In this document: in pieces, positions 1-5,891 of the stretch | How positions within the stretch are numbered: position 1 is the first letter of the stretch | Layout of the letters: every line of letters starts with the position of its first letter | Assembly: GCA_904502145.1 (NCBI GenBank) | Contig: CAJGDH010000094.1 | Span: forward strand, 1 to 7,007 | Length of the DNA stretch: 7,007 nucleotides | Reading direction: 5' to 3' | DNA from: an uncultured Eubacterium sp. | GTDB taxonomy: Bacteria; Bacillota; Clostridia; Lachnospirales; Lachnospiraceae | Translations under genes and position numbers: made by a program | Notes under the pieces: model-generated | What the model was told of the DNA's origin: nothing | Seen by the model: the letters and a program-made list of their open reading frames with translations, nothing else | Database searches by the model: none

Positions 1-1005
1 AATTACATTGGTAGGAATATATGCAGAAACGTCACCTGCCTGCGTCTCGATAATGGGAAGTGCCGTCAGGGAACCTCCGCCGTATTCTTCACTCATTCTT
101 GCAGCTCTCTCCAACAGTCTGGAGTGAAGATAGAATACATCACCGGGGTAAGCTTCACGTCCCGGCGGTCTTCTGAGAAGCAGGGACAGGGTACGGTAAG
201 CGGCAGCGTGCTTACTGAGGTCATCGTAGATCACCAGCACGTCCTCTCCCTTTTCCATCCATTCTTCACCGATGGCACATCCTGCATAAGGTGCGATATA
301 CTGTAACGGAGCAAGTTCGCTGGCGGTAGAAGCCACGACGGTGGTATAATCCATCGCTCCGTATTCGTTGAGTGTCTTAACTATGGTCGCCACCGTGGAG
401 GCCTTCTGGCCGATCGCCACGTAGATACAATGCATGTTCTGACCCTTCTGGTTGATGATGGTATCCACTGCGATGGCGGTTTTTCCTGTCTGCCTGTCCC
501 CGATGATCAGCTCACGCTGACCTCTTCCGATGGGGATCATGGAGTCGATGGCCTTGATACCGGTCTGCACCGGGGTATCCACCGGCTGGCGGTCGATTAC
601 ACCGTGGGCAACCCTCTCGATGGGGCGGGTCGCGGTGGTCTCTATGGGGCCTTTGCCGTCGATGGGCTGGCCCAGCGCGTTCACAACACGTCCGGTCATG
701 GCATCGCCTACCGGAACGACAACCACCCGTCCGGTGGTCTTTACCGTGTCGCCTTCATTTATATTCTTATGGTCTCCAAGCAAAACAGCGCCGACATTGT
801 CTTCCTCCAGGTTCAGCACCATACCGAATACCTCACCCGGGAATTCCAGAAGCTCGCCCTGCATCGCGCTTTCCAGACCATGAATACGGGCAATACCGTC
901 CGCCACCTGGATGACGGTTCCGACATCCGAGGTCTCCAGTTTTGCCGTATAATTCTTAATCTGTTCCTTGATCACGGAACTGATCTCTTCCGGTCTTAAA
1001 TTCAT
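1..1005 (-). CDS. atpA: F1Fo ATP synthase alpha subunit (partial, C-terminus off window)
   Basis: This is the alpha subunit of the F1 head, which alternates with beta in the catalytic hexamer on the cytoplasmic side of the membrane and carries the non-catalytic nucleotide sites. The first 335 codons are present, out of about 500 usual for the family, and the frame stays open to the left edge. The N-terminus reads MNLRPEEISSVIK, typical of alpha subunits. The P-loop GDRQTGKT is at residues 169-176, and a Walker B-like VLVIYDD is near 256-262. The segment just before the edge (IETQAGDVSAYIPTNV) is also family-typical. The ATG at 1003-1005 is preceded by AAGGTG with an 11-nt spacer, slightly long. 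It lies 60 bases downstream of atpH and belongs to the same operon. atpG, atpD and atpC would be expected beyond the left edge. Identification is secure. Confidence 0.97.
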   Translation of the reverse strand, partial: MNLRPEEISSVIKEQIKNYTAKLETSDVGTVIQVADGIARIHGLESAMQGELLEFPGEVFGMVLNLEEDNVGAVLLGDHKNINEGDTVKTTGRVVVVPVGDAMTGRVVNALGQPIDGKGPIETTATRPIERVAHGVIDRQPVDTPVQTGIKAIDSMIPIGRGQRELIIGDRQTGKTAIAVDTIINQKGQNMHCIYVAIGQKASTVATIVKTLNEYGAMDYTTVVASTASELAPLQYIAPYAGCAIGEEWMEKGEDVLVIYDDLSKHAAAYRTLSLLLRRPPGREAYPGDVFYLHSRLLERAARMSEEYGGGSLTALPIIETQAGDVSAYIPTNVI

Positions 1006-1065
1006 GGAGCTTTCTACACCTTCTTTCTATCCTACTATATCCAAAATGATCTTCTGACCAGATGC

Positions 1066-1611
1066 CTAGAGACGGATTCTGCTCAGTTCTTTCGTCATCT
1101 TGTCAAGCTGCGTCTTCAGACTGCTGTCCACCACCCTGTCTTCGATCCGGATGATCAGCCCTCCGAGGATGGAAGGATCCACCTTGTAATCCATCTCAAA
1201 GGTATGATATCCGGTGGTGGCCAGAAGCTTGTCCACGATGGCTTCCTTCTGCTGTCCGGAAAGCTCCACCGCGGATGTGACATGGGCAGTACCGATTCCC
1301 TTATATTCTTTCACCTTGTGAATGAAATAGTCAAAGATCGGAAGAATCTCGTTATAGCGGTCTTTCGTCACGATAATGTGCAGAAAACCGACCATATCTC
1401 CGGATACTCTGCCTTCAAACACTTTCTCAATGAAGGCCGTTTTCTCTTCTTTTCTGATCTTAGGGTGATTAAAAAGCCTGAGCACCTCTTCATTCTCAAG
1501 AAATGTTTCGCGGACGTCCTGGGCTTCCTCATACAGCGCATCCACACTGTCCTTCTCCAGCGCCAGGTCAAACAGGGCATCACCGTAAGTAGAGCTCACT
1601 AGTTTAGCCAT
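1066..1611 (-). CDS. atpH: F1Fo ATP synthase delta subunit (OSCP)
   Basis: The delta subunit sits on top of F1 and joins it to the peripheral stalk formed by the b subunits. The 181-residue length is normal. Residues 1-105 look like the N-terminal helical bundle (MAKLVSSTYGDALFDLA onward). The C-terminal signature is visible around 144-165, with DPSILGG followed by RIEDRVVDSSL, as in other delta/OSCP proteins. The ATG at 1609-1611 lies inside the last codons of atpF, giving a 13-nt overlap, so translation is probably coupled. A weak AGGGGATG precedes the start. The identity is clear from both sequence and position between atpF and atpA. Confidence 0.96.
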   Translation of the reverse strand: MAKLVSSTYGDALFDLALEKDSVDALYEEAQDVRETFLENEEVLRLFNHPKIRKEEKTAFIEKVFEGRVSGDMVGFLHIIVTKDRYNEILPIFDYFIHKVKEYKGIGTAHVTSAVELSGQQKEAIVDKLLATTGYHTFEMDYKVDPSILGGLIIRIEDRVVDSSLKTQLDKMTKELSRIRL

Positions 1612-2135
1612 GTTTCATCCCCTATCTCTTCCAGTGTCTGCTCGATCAATGCGTTCTGCTTGTCCGCATCGATGGAGGCAGCCACGATCTTTTCGGACAT
1701 GAGGGAGGCAACGGAGATCATCTCCTGCTTCACCTCGTCTTTCACCCGTTTCTTCTCAAGCTCTGCTTCCTGGCGGGCGGAAGCGATGATACGTGATGCC
1801 TCGTTCCTGGCATCGTTCACGATCTCATCCTCCCGTTTCAGGGCTTTCGTCCTGGCATCGCTCAGGATCTGCTCGGCTTCCTTATCAATATGTTTGAGTT
1901 TTCCGTCATATTCTTCTTTAAAGCGGATGGCTTCTTCTCTGTTTTCCGCTGCTTCCTTCTGTTCATTTTCCACTCTTTCCTTCCGCTCGTTAAGGATCTT
2001 GCGGACAGGGTCGAGCAGGAGTTTGCTCGCCACCATAAAGATGATGAAGATGGCGATACCCTGGAAGACAAGCTGAAAGAGAAGCTGCGCATCCAGCCCG
2101 AATATACGGTTATCCAGCTGGGATAATAATATCAC
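1599..2135 (-). CDS. atpF: F1Fo ATP synthase b subunit
   Basis: This is the peripheral-stalk b subunit, a membrane-anchored dimeric coiled coil that holds F1 against rotation. It has 178 residues. A single hydrophobic segment spans about residues 17-40 (LLFQLVFQGIAIFIIFMV), followed by the usual LLLDPVRKILNERK and a long charged, heptad-like helix to about 150, rich in Glu, Lys, Arg and Ala. The start is GTG at 2133-2135. It is supported by a strong AAAGGAGG 7 nt upstream and by the absence of an in-frame ATG nearby. The 3' end overlaps atpH by 13 nt. A 7-bp inverted repeat in the gap after atpE partly covers this ribosome binding site. Only one b-type gene is seen, so a homodimer is expected. 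Confidence 0.95.
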   Translation of the reverse strand: MILLSQLDNRIFGLDAQLLFQLVFQGIAIFIIFMVASKLLLDPVRKILNERKERVENEQKEAAENREEAIRFKEEYDGKLKHIDKEAEQILSDARTKALKREDEIVNDARNEASRIIASARQEAELEKKRVKDEVKQEMISVASLMSEKIVAASIDADKQNALIEQTLEEIGDETWLN

Positions 2136-2137
2136 GG

Positions 2138-2170
2138 GCGCTCCTCCTTTCGATTCGCTCGAGGGAGCGC
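2138..2170 (-). promoter_or_regulatory. atpE-atpF intercistronic hairpin overlapping the atpF Shine-Dalgarno
   Basis: On the minus strand GCGCTCC (2164-2170) is exactly complementary to GGAGCGC (2138-2144), forming a 7-bp stem with a 19-nt loop in the 38-base gap between atpE and atpF. The 3' arm takes in the last bases of the AAAGGAGG ribosome binding site of atpF and stops 2 nt before its GTG start. It could lower b-subunit translation relative to c, or protect the 3' end of the atpE message. The pairing is directly visible; the role is inferred. Confidence 0.45.
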
Positions 2171-2173
2171 ATA

Positions 2174-2440
2174 TTATAATCTGCCAATAAGCGGATTGGC
2201 GAACAACAGGATCATTCCCACAACCAGTCCGTAAAGACCTGTGGTCTCTGCAACTGCCTGGCCAAGGAGCATGGTGGACATGATATCTCCTCTTGCACCC
2301 GGGTTACGTCCCACTGCGGAAGCACCGTAACCTGCTGCGATACCCTGGCCTACACCGGGGCCGATACCGGCGATAAGTGCAAGACCGGCACCAATAGCGG
2401 AACAACCTAATACAAATCCTTCGTTTGTGATCTGTGTCAT
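2174..2440 (-). CDS. atpE: F1Fo ATP synthase c subunit (rotor ring), Na+-type residues
   Basis: This is the proteolipid of the rotor ring, an 88-residue hairpin of two membrane helices. The first helix carries AGIGPGVGQG (24-33) and the polar loop has RNPGARGD (45-52). The second helix carries GQAVAETTGLYG (60-71), with Glu65 as the ion-binding carboxylate. The residues that bind Na+ in the Ilyobacter tartaricus c-ring (Gln32, Val63, Glu65, Ser66, Thr67, Tyr70) are matched at identical positions by Q32, V63, E65, T66, T67 and Y70. Thr replaces Ser at 66, which is tolerated in Na+ rings. This points to Na+ coupling, although that is an inference. The start ATG has an excellent TAAGGAGGA upstream, in keeping with the high copy number of c. 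Confidence 0.97.
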   Translation of the reverse strand: MTQITNEGFVLGCSAIGAGLALIAGIGPGVGQGIAAGYGASAVGRNPGARGDIMSTMLLGQAVAETTGLYGLVVGMILLFANPLIGRL

Positions 2441-2477
2441 AATAAATCCTCCTTAAAATCGTCGTTCTGAGTTTTCG

Positions 2478-3200
2478 TCAATCTGCATATTTATCCTGAA
2501 TAAATGTCATGGTCAGCATGCCGAAGACGAATGTCTGGATGGCACCTGAAAACAGATCAAGATAGGTGTGCAGGAATGCCGGGAAACCTATCTTAAATAC
2601 CCATGGCATAAGAGCATACCAGAGTCCCAGCATGATGGTCCCCGCCAGTACATTTCCGAAGAGACGCAGGGACATGGAGATCGGAGTGGCAAACTCACTG
2701 ATCAGGTTAACAGGGAAAAAGATCGGAAACGGCTCGAACAGGTCCTTGATGAACCTGATTCCTTTGCTTTTGATCCATGCATACTGGATCATGACAAAGG
2801 TGATCAGACCAAGGGAGAATGTTGTGCCGAAGTCAGCGGTGGGAGCTCTTAGACCGAACAGGCCTGAGATATTACTCAGGAAAATGAACATCATCAGCGA
2901 TTCCACATAGTTGAGATATGCGGGCGCATGATGTCCCATGTTGCTGTAAACCAGCTTATCCAGCAGCTCAACGATCATCTCCACCGCGTTCTGCACGCCG
3001 TTGGTCTCCCCGGTCCTGTATGCCTTCATGACATAATGTCTGGCAAAGAGGATCAGACCGATCATGACGATGCAGACAATGACGGTACTTACCATGGTCG
3101 TATTGATGGATAATTCCTGTCCGAACAGTTTGAATTCATAGTAACTGTGTATATAAAAATCCACGTCACCGCCGCTGCTCAAAAGCATCGAGCTTCCCAT
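2478..3200 (-). CDS. atpB: F1Fo ATP synthase a subunit
   Basis: The a subunit forms the two ion half-channels next to the c-ring in the membrane. It has 240 residues. Hydrophobic segments lie at about 33-54, 97-117, 123-142, 160-200 and 206-234. The essential stator arginine is R179 in the signature SMSLRLFGNVLAG (175-187), and the conserved last helix contains FSGAIQTFVFGMLT (217-230). The ATG at 3198-3200 is preceded by GGAAGG with a 7-nt spacer. The TGA stop of the upstream atpI lies inside this ribosome binding region, so the two genes are tightly coupled. atpE follows after 37 bases. The key arginine is intact and nothing suggests loss of function. Confidence 0.97.
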   Translation of the reverse strand: MGSSMLLSSGGDVDFYIHSYYEFKLFGQELSINTTMVSTVIVCIVMIGLILFARHYVMKAYRTGETNGVQNAVEMIVELLDKLVYSNMGHHAPAYLNYVESLMMFIFLSNISGLFGLRAPTADFGTTFSLGLITFVMIQYAWIKSKGIRFIKDLFEPFPIFFPVNLISEFATPISMSLRLFGNVLAGTIMLGLWYALMPWVFKIGFPAFLHTYLDLFSGAIQTFVFGMLTMTFIQDKYAD

Positions 3201-3204
3201 TATT

Positions 3205-3633
3205 TCACCTTCCTTTCCTCCGTATTTTTTTAGTTATATAAACATTTGTATAAACATGCATGTGGGCGGAGATCTTCAGACCGATCATCCCGATGACCAC
3301 ACCGGGAAAGCTGATCTGCGAAAACTTCAGCCCCAGCCATGCTGCCACAAACATAACCATCAGCCTCAAAAAACTATAGAGGACACTGGTGCGCGAGGCC
3401 GCGCCCTTGTCCATATTCAACACATGCTTTATCCCCGCTGCCATGCTGACGGCAGACCCCACCGCAACGGCGGTGCCGATCAGCAGGCCCAGGCTGTAGC
3501 TTCCCTTGTTGGGAACGGCGATCAGGCCGATCAGCTCAAAGACCGCGCTGTAGACCAGGCAGCCGATGATCAGGTCCAGCAGTGTCTCATTCATGTTGTC
3601 AAACCATTTCTTCCATCTGTTCATGGTCTGCAT
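3205..3633 (-). CDS. atpI: AtpI-like membrane protein of the ATP synthase operon
   Basis: This 142-residue protein has about four hydrophobic segments (roughly 18-40, 46-68, 82-104 and 109-131), with a basic tail (KKIRRKGR). That layout fits the ATP synthase subunit I family. It lies immediately before atpB, where atpI is normally found. Family members have been linked to assembly of the c-ring and, in alkaliphilic Bacillus, to Mg2+/Ca2+ uptake together with AtpZ; they are not part of the final catalytic complex. The start could be the ATG at 3631-3633 or the one three codons downstream (3622-3624); the former has AAGG 7 nt upstream. The family is weakly conserved, so the call rests on topology and position as much as on residues. 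Confidence 0.8.
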   Translation of the reverse strand: MQTMNRWKKWFDNMNETLLDLIIGCLVYSAVFELIGLIAVPNKGSYSLGLLIGTAVAVGSAVSMAAGIKHVLNMDKGAASRTSVLYSFLRLMVMFVAAWLGLKFSQISFPGVVIGMIGLKISAHMHVYTNVYITKKIRRKGR

Positions 3634-3642
3634 CCTCGTCCC

Positions 3643-3972
3643 TTACCTGTCCCAGGGGTCCTCCGGCATCTCCCCGGGATAATCTGCCCCGGGCAGGGAA
3701 TCATCCCCGGCGGATTCCGTGGATGAGGGCACTGTATCCCCCGGTTTTTTACTGTGTAAGGGTACAAATCTTCTGATTATATGGTAACAGCTGCGAAATC
3801 CCGCCATGGCCCCGATGACCAGAAACAGGACAAAGAGGATCTCCACTCCTGTCTTCCGGCTGGCCAGGGAACCCAGCCAGGCGCAGATGAAGATGGGGAC
3901 CATCATGGTGATTCCCAGCTGTGTGATCAGTACCAGCAGACGCAGAGGATGCTTCTCCCCCTGCCTTCTCAT
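3643..3972 (-). CDS. atpZ: AtpZ-like small membrane protein with long acidic tail
   Basis: This 109-residue protein has two hydrophobic segments, about 12-34 (LLVLITQLGITMMVPIFICA) and 44-60, and then the short basic stretch RRFVPLHSKK. The arrangement and the position directly upstream of atpI match the AtpZ family (putative F1Fo-ATPase-associated subunit, two membrane helices). Residues from about 75 to 109 form a hydrophilic Pro/Ser/Asp/Glu tail that looks disordered; compact AtpZ proteins usually end soon after the second helix. The ATG overlaps the stop of the upstream phosphatase-like gene as ATGA, indicating translational coupling, and its stop lies 9 bases before atpI. The role is inferred from the family: assembly or divalent-cation handling with AtpI. 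Confidence 0.75.
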   Translation of the reverse strand: MRRQGEKHPLRLLVLITQLGITMMVPIFICAWLGSLASRKTGVEILFVLFLVIGAMAGFRSCYHIIRRFVPLHSKKPGDTVPSSTESAGDDSLPGADYPGEMPEDPWDR

Positions 3973-4436
3973 GTGCTGATCAGCTCCAGGATCATCCGGT
4001 CGGCAGCTGCCTCCATGGCCTGTTTCATCAGTTCAAAGCATGCCTGGTAGGCTTCTTTGCTGTCTTCCGTAACGTCCGGGATCTCCTCCTCCATATCAAT
4101 GAATGTCCCCAGGGACATACAGGTGGTATTGATCTCGAAATGCTCCCGGATATGGTCGATCTCACTCTTGTTCATGGTAAGGATCAGATCGGCCTGGTCG
4201 ACATCCTCCTGGGTCAGTTCATTTGAACGTTTTGTCACCTCCTCGCACCCGTTCTCGTAAAGAACAGCCGATGCCTTGGGAGAGATCGGTTCCGAGAACA
4301 GGACGATCAGTCCCCTGGAGATCACTTCTACATCTGTAATGTTTTTCTTCTGGAATATCTGCTTCAGTATGGCTTCTGCCAGAATGCTTCTGGTAAGGTT
4401 GGTCTCCCCCACCAGAATGATCTTTTTGAAACTCAA
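3969..4436 (-). CDS. Low-molecular-weight phosphatase-fold protein, catalytic Cys missing (YwlE-position homologue)
   Basis: This 155-residue protein has the length and layout of LMW protein-tyrosine/arginine phosphatases: an N-terminal beta strand and P-loop, then AEAILKQ (20-26), a SRG strand (40-42, usually SAG), ADLILTMNKSE (82-92) and a late Asp in IPD (119-121). The signature VCxGNxCRS is VGETNLTRS here, so the nucleophile is G10 and the loop's second Cys is T15. N13, R16 and S17 are kept. D121 aligns with the general acid, but the following Pro is Val. It is therefore predicted to be catalytically inactive. Translation starts at TTG (4434-4436), 4 nt after GGGAGGTGA, which contains the stop of the Sua5 gene. 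The position after Sua5 and before atp genes matches B. subtilis ywlE. A binding or regulatory role is possible but unproven. Confidence 0.75.
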   Translation of the reverse strand: MSFKKIILVGETNLTRSILAEAILKQIFQKKNITDVEVISRGLIVLFSEPISPKASAVLYENGCEEVTKRSNELTQEDVDQADLILTMNKSEIDHIREHFEINTTCMSLGTFIDMEEEIPDVTEDSKEAYQACFELMKQAMEAAADRMILELIST

Positions 4437-4440
4437 ATTT

Positions 4441-5508
4441 TCACCTCCCGCAGGTAATCACACGGTAACCCGCTGCCTTAAGCATGCGGTTCATGATCGC
4501 ATCCCCCATCTCCTCGCGGAAGAAGCTCTCGGAGTAGATGTACTCCGCCCCGGATGCGTCCATCTCGCGCAGGATACGGTAAAGACTGGCCGCTACCGTC
4601 TCGGGATGTTCCCGGGAACCGATGCTCTTCACGATCCCTCCCTGATAGCAGGGAACCGTCTCATCCGTTCCGATGATCCCGACCCTGTAGCCTTCCGCCT
4701 GTCTTTGTGCCGCGAGTTCATTTATCTTCTGTACCACCTGAGAGACATCCCCCTCCACAAGGATCATCTGTCCCTTCGGTGCGTAATGCCGGTATTTCAT
4801 CCCCGGTGCCTTCGCCACCACGTCCTTGCTCATGGTACGTCCGGCGATGGCCGGATCGATCCTGACCTGGCCGGTCACCTCCGCGATCTCTTCGCGGGAC
4901 ATGTATCCCGGCCGCAGGATAACGGGGCAGTCCCCGGTCATGTCCACGATGGTCGATTCGATCCCGATGCCCACCGGACCTCCGTCCAGGATCATGGGAA
5001 TTCTTCCTTTCATGTCCTCATATACATGTCTTGCCAGGGTGGGACTTGGTTTCCCGGAAGCATTGGCACTGGGTGCCGCGATGATCCTCCTGCTCCTTAA
5101 GATAAACTCCCTGGCATCAGGGTGGGAAGGCATCCTGATGGCGACGGTATCCAGTCCTCCCGTGGTCCGGTCCGGCACACAGGCCTGTTTGGGCAGGATC
5201 ACCGTCAGGGGTCCCGGCCAGAAAGCGTCCATGACTTTTCTGGCTTCCGGGCTGACCTCCCGGGCGATCTCATCCACCTGTGCCATACCTGCGATATGCA
5301 GGATCAGCGGATTGTCGGAAGGACGTCCTTTTGCTTCATAGATCCGGGCGCAGGCTTCCGCGTTCATCCCGTCCGCCCCAAGCCCGTACACGGTCTCCGT
5401 GGGAAAGGCAACCAGCCCTCCGCTCCGGATGATCTCCCCTGCCCGGTCCAGGGCATGTTTTCTCTGGTCCTCAGATATGACCTTCAGGTCTATCTGCTCT
5501 GTATACAA
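4441..5508 (-). CDS. Threonylcarbamoyl-AMP synthase, Sua5/YrdC/YwlC type
   Basis: This enzyme makes threonylcarbamoyl-AMP from threonine, bicarbonate and ATP, the first step of the universal tRNA modification t6A. Numbering from the TTG start, the protein has 355 residues. The YrdC domain covers about 12-200, with FPTETVYGLG (35-44), KGRP (60-63), NPL (66-68) and APSANASGKP (145-154). The linker APGMKYRHYAP (234-244) leads to the smaller Sua5 C-terminal domain, so this is the long two-domain form like B. subtilis YwlC. A GTG nine bases further upstream (5515-5517) is in frame but lies inside the AGAGGTGA ribosome binding site. The TTG at 5506-5508 is therefore preferred; the GTG would add three residues. 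It is the first gene of the operon that continues into the atp genes. Confidence 0.93.
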   Translation of the reverse strand: MYTEQIDLKVISEDQRKHALDRAGEIIRSGGLVAFPTETVYGLGADGMNAEACARIYEAKGRPSDNPLILHIAGMAQVDEIAREVSPEARKVMDAFWPGPLTVILPKQACVPDRTTGGLDTVAIRMPSHPDAREFILRSRRIIAAPSANASGKPSPTLARHVYEDMKGRIPMILDGGPVGIGIESTIVDMTGDCPVILRPGYMSREEIAEVTGQVRIDPAIAGRTMSKDVVAKAPGMKYRHYAPKGQMILVEGDVSQVVQKINELAAQRQAEGYRVGIIGTDETVPCYQGGIVKSIGSREHPETVAASLYRILREMDASGAEYIYSESFFREEMGDAIMNRMLKAAGYRVITCGR

Positions 5509-5513
5509 TAAAC

Positions 5514-5521
5514 TCACCTCT
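5514..5521 (-). promoter_or_regulatory. Ribosome binding site that fixes the Sua5 start at TTG
   Basis: AGAGGTGA on the minus strand matches seven of eight bases of GGAGGTGA and lies 5 nt before TTG at 5506-5508. The upstream GTG is embedded in this site and has no Shine-Dalgarno sequence of its own, so the TTG is the better start. Confidence 0.65.
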
Positions 5522-5545
5522 GACTATGAGAAACTTTCCGTCTTC

Positions 5546-5569
5546 CGCCTTCTTCTTTACAGAAGGGCG
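5546..5569 (-). promoter_or_regulatory. Small hairpin in the Sua5 5' leader
   Basis: In plus-strand coordinates CGCCTTCT (5546-5553) pairs with AGAAGGGCG (5561-5569) with one bulged base and a 7-nt loop, about 25 bases upstream of the ribosome binding site. It is not followed by a T-run, so it is not a terminator. It may stabilise the leader or be incidental. Confidence 0.3.
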
Positions 5570-5585
5570 TCAAAACTCATCTTAT

Positions 5586-5615
5586 ATTTTAACATTCATT
5601 CTTCCAAAATGCCAA
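5586..5615 (-). promoter_or_regulatory. Proximal sigma-A-type promoter for the Sua5-atp operon
   Basis: On the minus strand TTGGCA (5610-5615) is followed after 18 bases by TAAAAT (5586-5591), which carries the extended -10 element TGT directly in front. The expected start point is near 5579, giving a leader of about 70 nt before the TTG start. It is placed to drive the whole operon. It was found by matching consensus hexamers; no transcript data are available here. Confidence 0.6.
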
Positions 5616-5689
5616 CAATTCCTGAAATTATTTGCATTGTTCACTGTCCTGCTTACACCGGCGAGGAACCCACGGAGTATCCTGCGCCC

Positions 5690-5730
5690 AAAAAAGGCCC
5701 CGGCAGCTTCGGTCCGGAAATCTGCCGGGC
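5690..5730 (-). terminator. Rho-independent terminator upstream of the Sua5-atp operon
   Basis: On the minus strand CCCGGCAG (5722-5729) and CTGCCGGG (5699-5706) form a perfect 8-bp GC-rich stem. It can be lengthened by one G-C pair across a bulge and has a 15-nt loop. GCC and six Ts (5690-5695) follow. The Ts fall only on the minus-strand side, so it terminates transcripts heading towards the Sua5 gene. mecA points the other way and cannot be the gene it serves. It must end a short transcript or act as an attenuator. Confidence 0.7.
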
Positions 5731-5792
5731 TGAACCTTCCGGGGCATCTGGTTAACGGAAAACAACAGGCTGCCATGAAATGATTTTACTGT
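5690..5792 (-). ncRNA. Candidate ~100-nt small RNA or attenuated operon leader
   Basis: A minus-strand promoter (5799-5827) and the terminator ending at 5690 bracket about 100 nt with no credible coding frame. Within it, two segments can pair with the 3' arm of the terminator: GCCCCGG (5739-5745) with CCGGGGC (5697-5703), and GGCAGC (5769-5774) with GCTGCC (5702-5707). Either pairing would exclude the terminator stem. That is the architecture of an attenuator, but in GC-rich sequence such pairings can be accidental. I recognise no Rfam-type consensus (not T-box, SRP RNA or a known riboswitch). A stand-alone sRNA is the alternative. Confidence 0.4.
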
Positions 5793-5798
5793 AAATGC

Positions 5799-5827
5799 AT
5801 TGTAACACATTTTCCATATATTTACAA
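5799..5827 (-). promoter_or_regulatory. Distal minus-strand promoter for the leader/small RNA
   Basis: On the minus strand TTGTAA (5822-5827) and TACAAT (5799-5804) are separated by 17 bases, and the -10 is preceded by TGT (extended -10). The predicted start is near 5792. It lies about 210 bases upstream of the proximal operon promoter and runs into the terminator at 5690-5730. Confidence 0.55.
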
Positions 5828-5849
5828 TTCATTTTTTTCCGGTCTGCCC

Positions 5850-5878
5850 TTTACATCGGGCAAATTAATGAGTATACT
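5850..5878 (+). promoter_or_regulatory. mecA promoter
   Basis: TTTACA (5850-5855) and TATACT (5873-5878) are each one base from consensus with an ideal 17-base spacer. The start point should be near 5885, leaving a leader of about 60 nt before mecA. The -35 lies within the loop of a short inverted repeat, TGCCC (5845-5849) and GGGCA (5858-5862), which could be an operator. Confidence 0.65.
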
Positions 5879-5891
5879 CTAGAGAAGACCG

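Noticed and set aside
430..999. 189-residue open frame on the plus strand, antisense to atpA
   Set aside because: It lies wholly inside the clear atpA frame, has no family resemblance and no ribosome binding site. It is a by-product of atpA codon use.
4276..5511. Long plus-strand open frames opposite the Sua5 and phosphatase-like genes
   Set aside because: They are antisense to well-supported genes and encode His/Arg/Pro-rich strings with no recognisable domain.
5690..5760. Possible small SRP RNA, because of CCGGAAGG and TTCCGG segments
   Set aside because: The conserved SRP domain with its flanking asymmetric loop and closing helix is not present; only the short GGAA-containing strings match.
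5690..5792. T-box or another known riboswitch
   Set aside because: No T-box consensus (AGGGTGG-type) or recognisable ligand-binding core is seen, and the transcript is short. Only the generic attenuator layout is supported.
5526..5810. Several 60-118 residue open frames on both strands in the Sua5-mecA intergenic region
   Set aside because: None has a Shine-Dalgarno sequence at the start or protein-like composition. They overlap promoter and terminator elements that explain the sequence better.
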